This document shows positions 40,686 through 58,482 of a stretch of DNA of 64,000 nt, piece by piece. Both the position numbers and the translations under genes were made by a program. The notes under the pieces are model-generated. The model had not been told where the DNA came from. It made no database searches and worked only from the letters and a program-made list of their open reading frames with translations. The first letter of the stretch is position 1; every line of letters starts with the position of its first letter. The DNA comes from Maea johnstoni (lineage: Eukaryota > Annelida > Polychaeta > Spionida > Magelonidae): the NCBI GenBank assembly GCA_963942565.1, contig OZ012690.1:19459679-19523678 (forward strand). The letters are read 5' to 3'.

Positions 40686-42044
40686 CGCACTATCAAGTCG
40701 AAGCATAGTTGATATATTATTTGGTATTATATAAGTCCAAGATTGGTAGATAATGGTTGTTGTACATAGGTTTTTTCGACGAACCTGTTTTTACCTGATG
40801 GCAGCATAAGAGATTTGTAATCTCGTGCCAAACATGAGTGGTGGGGGAAACTGAAGTACCCGACCTAACCTGTCACTGGCACCTTTCTCACATACCCTTG
40901 TTTGGATTTGAGCATTGTTAATGCTGAACTTATATATTTTAGGCAGCTAAACCATAATCTATTTTTGCACCAACCTTTTGATTTTAACCCTTCCAATGCC
41001 ACTCACGCATATTTGCGTCTGTGGTAACATAACATAGAGAACCAGGCGAGATAATTAAACTTATTTTATGGAGAGCCCGGCTTGCCAATCTAAAATATGT
41101 CACAAGGCTGGTGGACAAAGATTTTATAAGATCGCCAAACAGGAACAACCTATTACTAGATTTTGGCCGATAAATTCCATTACAAATTGGCATCAGACGT
41201 TTGCGGGGAATACATTTATTACAATTTGGACTCACATGGATTGATATGGTAGTCACTGCACCCTTCATAGCTGAACTAACCATTGTTGAGAATTGTGTGC
41301 TTTGATGAGACTGGAAAACTTCAGGTGAGATAAAACATGTTTTCACCAAGTAATTACTGAAAGTCAGTAATTTTTGTTCATAAGTATAGTACGTACTTTC
41401 TGTTAAATTGTCAATTGGTTTTATTGTGTATACCGGTAATTAATGGGCGATTTGTAGATTTTGATGGAAATAGATGGGCTAGACTGCTGTAGATTACATG
41501 CTGAGCAATGGGCAGGCAGCTCCTGTTGGCCTTTGTGTGTACCTCTACGAGTCCTGGAAAATCTACAGGCTCGTACAAGCCTGTAAGTCCGGTCCCAGAG
41601 TGTAGCAAAGATCTATGGCCGGTTTGGCGCCTGTGAATTTTTTCTGTGTAGTGTTCTGTGTTTAGTACAGGGAAGCACTACACAGTGGTACAGTAATAAT
41701 GTAGAATTCTACTCCACGTACTTCCATAGGGGGGTAGTATTAACGTCAAGCACCTCTGCTTCGAATTATCCGTCTTGCTAGCTTCTGATTCGAAACATGC
41801 AATGTTCAAATACATAAATAACCACAGTCATATATAGTCTGAAGCAATCTATATATCAAATGCCATTGGGCGACAGTTATGCGAGTGTGAGTATTCTCCA
41901 CTACTATATATGGTCTTTGTTTTCTAGTGATAGGGCTATCATTCCATTAGTCATATATAATAGGGGATGGAATGTGTAACAAGGCCATAGACTAATGGGA
42001 ACAAACTACTGAAAGGCTAATGTGTTTACATCGCATCCCTGCTA
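40686..42044. other. Spacer beyond copy C, no gene recognised
   Basis: A weak SINE fragment on the - strand at about 40795-40912 (GGTATGTGAGAAAGGTGCC). A - strand frame of 121 codons at 40984-41349 has no recognisable motif. Nothing else supported. Confidence 0.4.
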
Positions 42045-42262
42045 TCCTCTGCTTTGGCGTCACCACTCACTGAGCTCTGTCTCTGTCCACAGCCTGGTTT
42101 CGAATCCCGGGTGGGGCATGTGAGAAGGTTACAAGTGACTTGGGGTTAGACGGTGGTTTTCGCCGGGTATTCCGCTTTCCTCCATTACATACAACTGGCT
42201 ACTCATGTACAAGTCTTAATATGGCTGAAAAGTGACGATAAGCAAAATTTCAAATTCAAATT
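42045..42262 (+). mobile_element. tRNA-derived SINE
   Basis: TTTCGAATCCCGGG (B-box-like), GGGGCATGTGAGAAGGTTAC, GACGGTGGTTTTCGCCGGG, CTTTCCTCCATTAC and an A-rich tail with AAATTCAAATTC. Confidence 0.7.
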
Positions 42263-42495
42263 CATTAACGAGTTTAGCCTTTTTATTTGTCCTTGGAGAG
42301 GGAAATACTTTGTCCATTCACGTACATAAATTAAGAAAATATATAGAAATATCTTGATCTCAAAACAATATCATTTTTGAAAAACATTTGACTGAATGTT
42401 GGTGTTCCTATTAATTATAATGATTTCTCTTTAACCATTAATGCTCACATTGGCCAAAATTAGCCTGATAAGTGTGATGACTTCTGGAAGACAAA

Positions 42496-44770
42496 TAGTC
42501 CAGGCAATCTGGCGCTTTTTTTGGCCAAACCCATCACTAATTGCAAAAGAAACGAAACCTGTTTTATTTGAAAGGAGACTATATGAGGAATGACATATCA
42601 AGAATCCCACTCAATCAAAATATTGGAACATGCTGAAATTAAGACCGAAAGTTCCAGATTGGGAGGTCTAGGTAGAATGCAGTTTATAGCACACTGGATG
42701 TTTGATTCGCCCTATCAAATGCCCAACAAAACCTTTTTTTACTTGATACTCTTTAATAATAGGACCTAATCTTATATTTTTAAATTCTTACGTTCGAGGA
42801 GGGGGTGAGTGTGTTTGGGGTGTGGGGGGGGGGGGGGGGGGTTCGTCTGGGTGTTTACTCATATCAATCATTTTACCTCTGGAATAGGAGGGACGGTGAA
42901 GAGAGCGCCTTAAATCTAAAATGTCTTTTCAGATCAACGGAAGGAAGAATATTTACTTAGATTAACATACATATAATTGATTATTGCTCCCTTTAGCCAG
43001 TTGGTGGCAGCACTGTAGTGTTAAGTGACCTCCACTTTCTGAGTTGTTCAGCTCCAAAGGATGGCACTCAGGCTAAGAGGTCCAGATTGTCAAACAGAGA
43101 AGTACAATTATTATCTGTTCCTCTCTAATTCTAGAAGCTGATTGGTCAATTTCGTTGTTGTACTGGACTGAATTGTGTTTCTCTAAGTTGCTTTGAAATA
43201 TGGTCAATGTTAGGAGTCCAATATCATTCCTGCATTGGGATCCTAACAATGCTTTTCAAAAGATTTATTGTTAGGACTCCAGTATAAGTATATTACTTCT
43301 GGCAGTGCCATGGCAACCAGTAGCGCATACAATAGCTGTATTGAGGGATTTCAAAATGGTGGCCACTGCCAGTCACAACGCTACTAGAAATTGTTTTTCA
43401 GTGCTTCAAACACTATTTGCACAATATAATCAGCCAACATGGTGTATATGTGGAAGAAAATATGACAGAGAGTACTTAAGATGGATTTAGATATGTCAGG
43501 TTAAGTTTATTGTTAGGTTTATTATGTCAGTGGCCCTGAAGGTTGGACACTTTAGCTGTCACAAAATTCTGCAGCTTCTGTGTTTATCCCCAAATTAAAA
43601 CAGGGAAGAACAGAAAGTTTGATCCTGAGGACTGTGGTTGGAAATCAGTACAGTACAGGCATTTAACCCCTATATAGCATGTGGATTCAGCAAGGGTGAT
43701 TGTTAGAACATGATTGAAGGGATCAAGTGTGATGGCTGGCAGATTATTAAGATGAAGCTGATATGTAGGTTTCTTGGAGTAAGGGCTGGGATAGGCTCCT
43801 AGCCAAGATTTTGGAACTAAATGTCCCAATTTGGCAATCCAAAAACTTTTGGATATTTTATCCAAATATTCTGATAACAATCGTAAATATGTATTTACTT
43901 AACCCATTCAGACATAAAGTTCATATAGAAAGTATTTTCTGCTACTCTCGTAAGTTAAAACGAAAGTTTAAAAAAACCTGAAGGAGAGTTGTATGACTTC
44001 TGATCAACATTTCTCTTTGAAATGTTTCCCTGATAATGCTTTTGTAAGTAAAATATTCCCAAAATTTTCAGGCCTGCTTAGGTCACCCTGAGTGTGAATG
44101 GGTTAATAAAAAATGCAAAATGTCTGCATTCAAAGTCATAGAAGCTACATTGAGGTAAAAACTACTTATTACAATTAATGTTTTTGAAATTGACAGTTTT
44201 ATAGAAATGTCTTACATCCTGTGTGTTCTGTGTGACTTCTCAGTATTCAGAAGTCCAAAGGACATTCAAGCACAGGCCTGAAATATACATTCCTTATTTG
44301 GTAATTATACATCTTTCGAACCATAAGTAGTTTTTTGATAGGTGACTGACTTCATAATTGTACTTTTTATCATTTTTTCACCCTTTGTCCAGAAGATGGT
44401 GAAATAGCCTATGCTTGATAGAGATACACAAACTGGGGTATAATATCATGCATCAAGTTAATATTAGAATATCATTCCGATTAAAGTTGTTTGATATTTA
44501 AGCTACTTGTTTGGTAAAAAATCTATATAGACAAATTATTTTGTGATTTCTTAAAGAATGTCAGCATTTTAACCTTGTTTTACTATTTATCATGTTTTCA
44601 CCAATATGTTGATTTTTTAACAATTTTAGATTGCAAAGTACACATTGTTCCAATACTTTGATTAAGTGGGATTTTCAATATGTTATTATATACACACCAA
44701 TGCTCTTAATGCAGTAGGTTTCGTTTCTTTTGCAATTAGTGGTGGGTAAAACCCTACTTTGCCTGGACTA
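42496..44770. mobile_element. 2.3-kb non-autonomous element with about 60-bp terminal inverted repeats
   Basis: The left end TAGTCCAGGCAA .. CACTAATTGCAAAAGAAACG and the right end, inverted, TAGTCCAGGCAA .. CACTAATTGCAAAAGAAACG, match apart from a small indel between the two blocks. The interior is AT-rich with no transposase recognised. It includes a G run (42824-42841), a nested MITE (43899-44106) and a CTCF-like motif near 42997. Superfamily unknown; no certain target duplication. Confidence 0.65.
43899..44106. mobile_element. TTAA-ended MITE, family 'TTAACCCATTCA'
   Basis: A perfect 12-bp inverted repeat: TTAACCCATTCA at the left and TGAATGGGTTAA at the right. Non-coding, 208 bp, nested in the larger element 42496-44770. 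Confidence 0.75.
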
Positions 44771-45789
44771 AAAGGCAAATTTCAGAAAATATTCGAAGAA
44801 GTGTTATTCACAACATTATCTACACCTCTCGTTCAAATATGTTGTTAAACAATTCTCATTTGCAAAAGGGATAGATCCAGACATCTTTTTTCTTTGGGAA
44901 CATTTAAGGATTATTGTGTTAAACATTTTTCCAGTAGAACACTAATTGAAGAACTATTTTCAAAGGTATCAGACGATTCCCAGACATTCCCTTTCATATT
45001 AGATGTATGGCCTGGTAGATTCTGCACTAAAATGATCATATTTATTTGGCACAGATGCGTAGTATGAAAGTGTGCTATTATTACCAGGGACTCATTATCA
45101 GTACGGATATATACAAAGATAACAGTGATTGTATTAAACTCATTCTGGTGCGTTCTCTTTGGTGGGGGATTGAATCAAGTTCTTTACATGGGTCATTCAC
45201 TATGATGTTGTTTTTGATTCTCAGTGTACAGCCAATAAACATGAACATACAAGTGCTAGCACACGCGCTTTTGCAGCTGATATTTGAAAAAAGACCCCTT
45301 GATTCTCAGGTGCAAAATAACTATCATTTCGAATGTTTATAAATTCATGTAAATAAATATTGTATAGACCAACAGACGCACTAAATTACATTCTGGGCTT
45401 TGGAAATAAATATCTGTCGCACCCTCCTTAACCACTTTATATACATAGAGCATACATATTGTCTGACGCACAGTATATGATAATAATTCGATAACAATGC
45501 ATTATTGTAGAAATATGTGACTAAAGTTACTATCGGATTCAACAAACCCCCTTAAAACATTCTTTTTTCAAATGAAACTCTAGGGCTACGTGTTAAAAGA
45601 AGCACAAGATTATCATCATCATCAGGAGCAGCATTAATATTTGAAGAGGGATTTCTTGCTGTGGGTTTATTGGCAATGGCAATCACTATATGTTAAAAGA
45701 TTCATCACAGTCAACAGTACCACATATCATGTGTGTGTTTGTGTATGTGTGTGTGTGCATAGCCATTCACAATTCTCCACATATTTACA
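44771..45789. other. AT-rich spacer, nothing recognised
   Basis: No exon, repeat family or RNA gene that I can support. A (GT)n-like stretch lies at about 45731-45758. Confidence 0.4.
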
Positions 45790-46137
45790 GACGGATCATT
45801 CATCTGCAAAGTGCTTTTTAATAATATAATTGTTGGGATTAAATGGTCTTCTTGTGCCGGTTTACCTTTAAGCCGTCACCCATTCATCCATTCATGCATT
45901 CATTCATTCATTCATTCATTTACGCACTCACTCACCCATTCATCTGCAAAGTGCTTTTTAATAATACATTTTTTTGGCATTATATGGTCGTTTGTGCCGG
46001 TGCACCTTTAAGCCGTCCCCCAATCATGCATTCACTCACTCACACACTCACCTATTCTTCTGCACAGTGCATTTTGATAATATAAGCATTTGGCATTAAA
46101 TGGTATTTTTGTGTCGGTGTACCTTCATTCATTCATT
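45790..46137. repeat. Three tandem units of a CATT-tailed retroposon end
   Basis: CATCTGCAAAGTGC, TTTTTAATAAT, then TTTGTGCCGGTGTACC-like and TTTAAGCCGTC, followed by runs of CATT. The unit occurs three times, about 120-150 bp apart. A single relative is at 21735-21790. I read it as the 3' end of a SINE or LINE with a CATT microsatellite tail, amplified in tandem. Confidence 0.55.
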
Positions 46138-46498
46138 TATCACCTGCACGCTATCCGTGGAGTGATACACTATAATGAACAGAAAGGACGATGTAAAAAA
46201 AGTTGCTTTTTAACAAAAAGTCTAAACGAACTGCATAAAAGAGATAAACTCACAAAAGCCATACCCATTCGATGCGCTTTGAGTGGGATTAGATTTAAAC
46301 GCTCCTACTAAAATAAGACAAAACCGCATACCAGCACTACATTGATTCGGTAAATTAGTGATTGATAGCCTCTACACAACAAGATATGTCATGATGAACA
46401 AATTTCCAAATCCAAATAAATTAAAGATGATTCATTATTTTGGGGCATAGTGTTACCCTCTATGAAGCGCCTGTATTCACGTGTATCCATGCATGTGT

Positions 46499-46613
46499 TT
46501 AACCCTTACACATCTTTAGGATACACATAGTCTGACACATTCGCAAATATCTTAATAACAAAGCAATATTTTCATACGTATATGACGCAAAGTTGTTGCT
46601 GTTGATGGGTTAA
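46499..46613. mobile_element. Small TTAA-ended MITE
   Basis: TTAACCCTTACACATC to TGTTGATGGGTTAA, 115 bp; the ends match for 7 bp beyond decay. Confidence 0.5.
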
Positions 46614-46653
46614 ATAATTTCCCTCTTCAAATATCATTCTGACACTACCCTAT

Positions 46654-46823
46654 TTAACCCTTCCAATGCTAAGGCTACTTTCGTCCAAAGCACGAGGATG
46701 CCAAGGTTTTTGAAAGACACCTAAACCCAGTCGTCATAGTTTTCATTGGATAGCTCTCGCTGAACACTCTCAGATAAGTACCCATGTGCAACATTTTGCA
46801 GCGTTTTATGAGGTATTCGTTAA
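46654..46823 (-). mobile_element. TTAA-ended MITE, family 'TTAACCCTT' (shortened)
   Basis: TTAACCCTTCCAATGCTAAGG, CCAAAGCACGAGGATGCC and GATAAGTACCCATGTGC, ending in TTAA at 46820-46823 after losing part of the distal side. Confidence 0.65.
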
Positions 46824-47442
46824 GGGTCTTGCGTGACAGGAATCGTGGCTTTCAAATCATTCCAATGCCCTAAAATTAACAACCTTATTCTGGAACGATA
46901 TCCACCTCTATACAAGAAGGTATTTTTGGTGAAAGCGGGAGGGATAAAACTATGCAGATGATGGTTTATATTGAGAATTTTAGATACAATTAAAATCCTC
47001 CCTAAATGAATTTGTTATTTAATATATTTTATACCAGTAAATAGTTTAAAAGATTGGCAGCGAACCCCTCTACTTGGGAGAAGTTCAGTGCTGGTCTAAA
47101 GACTTCGGCCTTGACTCTTAGATTTAGACCAGCATTCCTACGGCTCTGTCATTGTAAACCCGGCCACCTGGCTCCGACTTATAATCCAAAAATTACAGTA
47201 TTTTGCCATTCCCGTATATATCCATAGAGGGTATTACTATCTGGGCACGCGATCATCATCTAGTTCTATTAAATGGGAACAGTAGGGTATTGTCATGACT
47301 GCGTCGTAATTGGCATTAGGCAATTAGGCGATTTTGAATTCCGTGTTTGGGTGTCATTATTGAACCTCTCCAAAGTTGGACATAGAATTCAAGTTCTGCG
47401 TATAGGGGCCCTCATTAATTAGCCATGGCCTGATCTGCGTGC

Positions 47443-47544
47443 CCCTATTTGGTCACCCCTATACCATATACGGCATTGTTCCGCTGGCCCAGTTGAGGAT
47501 GGGAAGAGATAAAATGGGCTGACACCCTGGCCTGGGCGTCAGTC
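47443..47544 (+). promoter_or_regulatory. Actin core promoter: two CArG-like boxes, TATA-like box, initiator
   Basis: CCCTATTTGG (47443-47452) and CCATATACGG (47464-47473) each match the SRF site CC(A/T)6GG with one exception and are spaced 21 bp, two helical turns. GATAAAAT at 47508-47515 is TATA-like, and TCAGTC at 47539-47544 fits an initiator 31 bp downstream. This predicts a start near 47541 and a leader of about 62 nt before the ATG at 47604. The layout agrees with known SRF-driven actin promoters; the start site itself is inferred. Confidence 0.55.
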
Positions 47545-47582
47545 GGTCGTGAGTAGCAGTGAAAAAGCATCCGTGTTCCTAG

Positions 47583-51873
<4,291 letters not shown>

Positions 51874-52294
51874 ACTTTGTGCTCAACCCAAACGTGGTGC
51901 TAATGAGACTCGCGTCTGGCCGCCATCGCCTCGTGGTCATCGGGACCGCAATTAAGAACAAGATGGAACAAACGAACTCTCACTGCAGACATTGCCTGTA
52001 GAAACGGTTGGACGTCGGATAGATGCAAGAAAATGATGATTTTGATGAAGATGATGATAGAATATATAATATATAAAAAAAACAAATGAAAAAATATGAG
52101 AATGCATGCTGCTCGCATACCTCTGACCGCCACCCATGTTGTCTCATACAAATTACATTAGAAACCTCGTTTTAACATCAGTAGGTTCCAAGTACATTAA
52201 GTTATTGAGTTGTTGGTAGAATATACCTTTTTAGAAATGTGTTTGTTCTGATGGCAATGAATAAGTGTACTGATGGCAAGATTTTCATTGGGTG

Positions 52295-52300
52295 ATTAAA
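52295..52300 (+). terminator. Actin polyadenylation signal candidate (ATTAAA)
   Basis: ATTAAA about 420 bp after the stop codon, followed from 52317 by a T/GT-rich stretch (TTGTATTTTGTTCTTTTTC) of the kind found downstream of cleavage sites. It would give a 3' untranslated region of roughly 440 nt. Confidence 0.5.
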
Positions 52301-55300
52301 TGTGTAAACTAAGAGCTTGTATTTTGTTCTTTTTCTTTGTTTACTTTACTGAATTCCACCACAAAAAATGTTCAGCAAACTTCAGTGCATACAGAATTTA
52401 AAAATGCGCTTCTTAGTACGATATCTGAAGATACGTGTAAAGCAACCCTCCACAACATTTACTGCCTTTTAAAATACAAACAATTTAATACAAAGTAATA
52501 CAAAATGATATATATATATATATATTCAAGAAATAATTCTCAAACAGTCACGTTGATAGCTCGCCAAAGAGTTTCGAAGTCAGACGCAGGAGTTTCAGGT
52601 TAAAATGTATATAATAGAATGAAATAGATGAACATGAATAAAAAATAGACAATCAGTCACTATGATAGCGCGACAAAAAGTTACGCAGTCAGACGCAGGA
52701 ATTGGCAGTTTAAAAGACAGGTATTAATAGAATGATATATACACACATACACGATTATTGTGCGCCAAAAAAAATAGGTAGTCACATGCATCAGATACAC
52801 GTTAATTTATTTCAACGAAGTATATTTGAATCCCTGAGTACTATCCATACTACATTATACAGTAAAGCAAGAGTTAGGTAGTCACATGCATCAGATAAAC
52901 GTTGATATATTTCTACGAATTATATGACTCCAGGAGTATTATCCATATACTACATTATACAGGAGAGCAATTTCACCATTCCTTTCTGGAGTGAACCCAT
53001 GGTCTGACAACTTTGAACATAAACCAAAAGTTAAGCAACAATGTTTCAAGGGGGATTGTTCAGCCTAACAGTATCAATAACGTTGAATAGTTATTTAGCT
53101 TAAGTATGTTTTCTTCACAAGATATTTCCATAGTGTCAGACCACAGGCTTTGGTCAGACCATGTACTCGCTCCAGAATCGAATGGTTTAAAAAGATAACT
53201 TCTGCAGTAATATATTTGTAACACATTAGATAACTGTTTGCGTCAAACAACTAGATATCACAATATTGCAAAATTTGGCACAAACCAAAAGAGTGCTCAA
53301 CTACCTATCTATTTTGGTTTGCCGAATTGCATATATTAAACACAATAAATGCTTCCGCTGATGATCTTTTGATGTCAGCTATATCATAATGTTGTGCTAG
53401 TTATCCAAGCCGCCGCACACAGCGACACCATGTGAGTAAAAAGGAAATTACATTGAGGCTACCATTACCCTCCAAAAGGCCTAGATTTCTAGACTGACAT
53501 TTGTATTTTTCAGTCATGGTTTTACTGTTAGCAGGCACCAAATAATCTAGGTGGCCAAAGTGGTCACTTTAGTTAACACTTGTCTCGCCAGGGGAACAGA
53601 GGATTGAGTTTGAGTATGTCTTAAAATCTTTTAAGATAGGACCAGGTGGTGCCATCTATATACCACACCTGGTACTACACCACACTGCTTGGTCAACACA
53701 GAAGGGACTAGGAACCTAGTCTACCCTTTAATAAATTATGTGCGCAAGTATTTAACCAATATCAGTTCTGGTCTGCAGCCATATCGAATGCTCCACATCC
53801 ATAGTAGTGTGTAAGTGTATTACTGACTTACTTTCAAATGACGCCCTTAAGGTTTATCTAAAGCTCTTCACTACGTGATTATACAATTACAAATCTGATC
53901 CTCATCCGAACAAATCAACAATGTAAATGCTGAGAGTTCATCCCGTAATTAAATTTCTCACTTGGAAATATATCAGAAACTTATCAAACTGGATGCACTG
54001 AGTTAACAAAAAATTAAATTTCAAAGTTGATTCTTTTTAATTTTCCCTCTACACATACTTATCTGAAAATATGACGATTCAGATACTTCCCTGTTAAAAC
54101 TATTTAATCGCCAAACCAAACAATACACATAAATGTATAATAGTACAAATGTGTATATATGTGAGTGGTCAACAGGAACGACTAGACAAGTCGCAAGATG
54201 CTGGTGTTTCCCTATTCATAGTACCCTCAAGCACAGAACCACGCATGTCTAAGGCGCAGCTATTTTAGTTTCTTCTTTTATCCAGCAGAGGGCGTAACTC
54301 TACTGACCCTTTTGGCTTACATCGCCATCTATATTACACGCTGGGAAATATCCCTACATGGGGAGGGCTGGGCAGCTAAGTGAATACATACATAAAATCA
54401 TGTGGTTCGTTACAAATCCATACAGTGGTAGTTCAGATGAACATCGGATGTGGACAGCGTGGTTGAAGTTTGGAGTTTTGATTATTGTCTATCTTTTGTG
54501 CCATAGGCTAATTCGAGATTAACTCAGCCTTGAATTAAGATATCTTGTGGTTGCTCATCTAAGACTCAACATAGTCTTTGTAAATGGGATGATCAAAATG
54601 ACCTGATAACCATTTAACAAAAGTAAATTAGGTATGAAGTGATAAAGTTTATTCTTTTATATTTAGCTTAAATGCGCATCTGCATTGTACCTTAGATGAA
54701 TACTATTCTGATTATCCGCATGGACAGGTAGCCGCCAGATCTCGCTGCGTGAACTTCACACAGCTACTGTGTTTAACATTTCATATACAAGCCAATTGGC
54801 ATACTTTCATAAGGACATGGCCTGCTATCTGGTTATTTAGTTCATACTCTTTAGTGCATTTCTGCCACCGACCACATTGGCATACCACAGTGCCATCTAT
54901 CCATGGTAGCTGTCATTACGGAATCTGGCCTGGGAGGGAGTCTTAATCGGGGTGTCAGTTATACATATACCATGTAGTTAATTGTAGGACACATCCTCCA
55001 TCATAATATAATTTGTTGCTTTGCTTTAATAAGCAATATATTCCTATATATGCAAGAGATACTTCTTCATTCTAATATTTCTAGAAATTAACTTTATTCT
55101 CAGCATTTTATGTTGTCAGACTTTCAGGGCCCCCAAAGAAAGGATGGACTCATGGAAGCTTATTATCTGAAAACCAATATGTGTACTGTAAATCAGATCA
55201 GAAATCACATGGTTTAAACATTGGTGCAATAAATCTCAGAAATATTGACCCCCTAGGAGTTTAGGCCACTATAATCATTGAAAAAAACACCCATTGGAAA

Positions 55301-58292
55301 TCTAGGCCACCCTCGATCTAATGCCAAATATGGACCACGCTGTAAATCTTGCTGCTACAACAAAACCTGACCATAACTTCCCCCTAAAACATTCTAGTAT
55401 GCGACAATTCAGTAGGGAGTAATAAAGATAAGAGACTTACCTTTGTATTTAACAGTTTAATCACCCTTGTGTTGATATGCAACAATGTGATTTTAATGGT
55501 GGCCATTCATAATGCTTTTTTGTAACTGGACATATTTGTAGATTAAGGTCTTACAATACTCTATGCTGGTGACACCTATTGGGTATTGGACAAACTAAAA
55601 TAATTTATTACAATTTAAAAATTGGTGAAAATTAAACTAGGCAGGCAATTTATTACAATTTAAAAATTGGTGAAAATTAAACTAGGCATTTCTGACTTAT
55701 TTCAATTTTGGGTTAAAAACCTGTTTCTCGAATTCCTTGATTTTGCCCAATAGTTCCTAAATAACAGCAGAAAAATAATTTCAACAAGGCAGAACAGTAT
55801 TTCAGGCAGTGTTAGTATCTCTGAAGTTATAAATCTAGCAAAGAAAGACATCAATTTTGGAGAAAGTGATGTTTGTGACAAAAATTACATTAATTTTTCA
55901 AAAATCTGTGAAAAAAAAATTAAGTCAATGACCCCTTGATTTTAAGTTGTTTTGAAGATCACTGTGCTATGTTCTTTCCTTATGCAAAACTTCAGGAAAA
56001 TTAAACTGAGATTTCTAAAAGTAAGACCTTAAATCTGCTTCTATTGCCTTACTGTGCTGTATTTGCAGACTTTAAATTTGCAAAATATACACATTAATTT
56101 GCAATAGCTAATTCATTGATATAATCCTCAAAAGATCTACTACAAACTTTTAAAGATTGTTTTTCTAAATTTCTTCTTAATCATTTACATTAGGTTGGAG
56201 AGAAGACTAATAAAGCATATGCCATGTATTCTCAATTTTGATTACCTGTCAATATAAAATTTGGCAAATATATTCTTGGCAACACTTAGTGAGGCACATC
56301 ACTAATCAAGCAGCACAAAATTACCAGATGTAATTCAATTATATTCATAAAAGAACTCGTAATAGACTGAGCAAGCGATTCCTAAGACTCTGTAATGCTT
56401 GGGGCTTCCTCTAGAAATAGGCATCTGGATCTATGATACCACTGATGATAACTTAGGATTCAAAATGGTTTTACAAAAGATATTTGAAGTTGTTCAGTCT
56501 TATAAATGATTAAGATTTCTCAAAATCTTTTCTGAGTTATGCTGTAGTGTACGAGATTTCATCCAAGTTACTATGCTGCTTTTGGCCACTGGGAACATAA
56601 ATAAATGGTCTCTGCAGCATGTTTGTCAATAGTCGCCATACAAAAGACTAAAGGTGGGGACATGGGTCTAGCCATCATTTGGACAACCCAACCACCGAAA
56701 AGCACCCCTCAGGATACCCAAATTTTCTTTTTGTGAGGAATTTCATTTAATGTCAATTTTGAGCGCATGGCTTTCTTATCACCTCAGTGGAATTTCCATG
56801 AGATTGTAGAAGGATATTATGCCTTGCATCAGTAAGTAAATATATGTTTGTGAATTTAATCGAAGTATATTGTGGACTCACTTGAAGAATGGGACAACCC
56901 AAATTATCACAATTGCAAATTTTAGGCACCCAGTATCTGAATCCAGGCTAAGACCCTGGGCGGGGACATCCTATATTACATGCATATCATCAAAATTACA
57001 AGGTATAAAAGTCTCAAAGTACCTGGTGATGGTTGGAATTTTATTTGTCATATTGACACAATGTTCTTGTTGCATACAATTTACACTTATTTTTGTACAG
57101 AAAGCAATGATAATAACACAAATGTTTTCCTTAACATCTATGTGAAAAGTGCATAGAGATTCTTCAAGCAACCAACAATTACACCATGATCAAGATTTTA
57201 AATCTTGTTCCTTATCCTGTCAGCTTTAATAAAATTACACATAACAATGAGAATATATCAGATTTTCTAAAAGTATCTTCGCCTCAGATATGTTTACAAT
57301 CAAATCACCTTTTGTAGAATTGCACAACCTTTTAAAACAAAATTCAGCAATACCTTCTCAGATGTGTTTTCTTTTGCCTCATAGCTAATCAGGGCATCAA
57401 AAGCAATCATAATCATGATTGCAATAGGAGTACCTTATCGCAATGGTAGGATATATAACAAGATATAAATCCTTTTATTACAGTAAGAGTGATATCACAA
57501 CACCTGCCATATAGAAGATGCAGACTAACCCAATTGGAGTAAAAAAAATATTTGTAAAAGAATGGAAAGTGTGGACATTTTTTTGGCAAATTATTAATGT
57601 GTAATTCCACAATTACACATTAGTAGTTTTTCAAGGGATTGCTTCTATGGAATACAAAACTTTAAGGTAAAAACCTTCAAAAATAAAATACCCTACTTCT
57701 TACTGGAATTTTTTTTTCTATAAGCTAGAAATTCTCTTTCCCATAAAGTGAAAAAATAATTCTTAAAGGTTCCTGGTGAGTTTATTATAATTAGGCCTTA
57801 AACAGTTGATAATATGGTTTCCAATAAAATGTATCTACTATCTACTCATATGATGATCAAGTGATATCCATAATGCAATGAGCTGTAACGCGGTACTAAA
57901 TTTGACATTTTCATTTTGAAGCAAAATTGCTCCATGAAAATTGAACCTCTTTTAGTCCAATATAATCACCTAAGGAATGGTTTATATTTCAAAAGTTCAC
58001 AAAAAATATTCAATTCACAAAATTTTCTGCTGTACCATACACCAGATTAAGTGTTCCTTGACCCACCTAAATTCTTAATTTTGCCTTTATATGGCAAGTT
58101 CTACAATTCACATTGAACACAAATTTTTTTGGACTTATTCTTTAAAATTCAAAAGCATACAGTATATTTCATCCTTCATGTATCTCATGTTCTTGTCAAA
58201 CAGTAACAAATATATAGTAGGTTGCTAAACAACACAATGCCAACTTGTGTCATTTCCATCACATGATATTCAATGTTCACAGTAGTAAGGCC
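52301..58292. other. AT-rich intergenic region, no gene recognised
   Basis: Six kilobases without a supported exon. Small local duplications occur: about 100-bp units at 52767-52970 (GTAGTCACATGCATCAGATA twice) and a 49-bp unit at 55598-55689. A CTCF-like site is listed separately. Reading frames are short and without known motifs. Confidence 0.5.
54282..54294 (+). promoter_or_regulatory. CTCF-like motif CCAGCAGAGGGCG
   Basis: Matches the bilaterian CTCF core at all informative positions. It stands between the actin gene and SAP30L. A single motif is weak evidence. Confidence 0.35.
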
Positions 58293-58482
58293 TAAAAAAA
58301 GAAATTGTTTGTTTCCTGTAACGGTCCGAAAAAAAATAGGGTAGGTAGGTCGGTAAAAAAAATTTTTTGCATTATTTTTTTGGTCAAAAATGTGTGTTTT
58401 ATGCATGTTTTACGTTGATTAGGATTTTTAAAAATAAAAACTTGTTAGGGTAGGGTTACAGGAAACAACTAACTTTTTTTTT
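58293..58482. mobile_element. Small element with inverted TTGTTTCCTGTAAC ends
   Basis: The A-run followed by TTGTTTCCTGTAAC at the left is mirrored at the right by GTTACAGGAAACAA and a T-run, giving about 29-bp terminal inverted repeats around 190 bp. Non-coding. It lies about 290 bp beyond the stop of SAP30L. Confidence 0.55.

Noticed and set aside
40984-41349. 121-codon frame on the - strand
   Set aside because: No family motif, no splice context and no paralogue; length is compatible with chance.
44292-44301. Perfect CArG box CCTTATTTGG as an actin enhancer
   Set aside because: It lies 3.3 kb upstream inside a transposable element; one 10-bp match there is likely chance.
47089-47134. 12-bp inverted repeat TGCTGGTCTAAA upstream of actin
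   Set aside because: Short and isolated; could be chance or a relic, with no further support.
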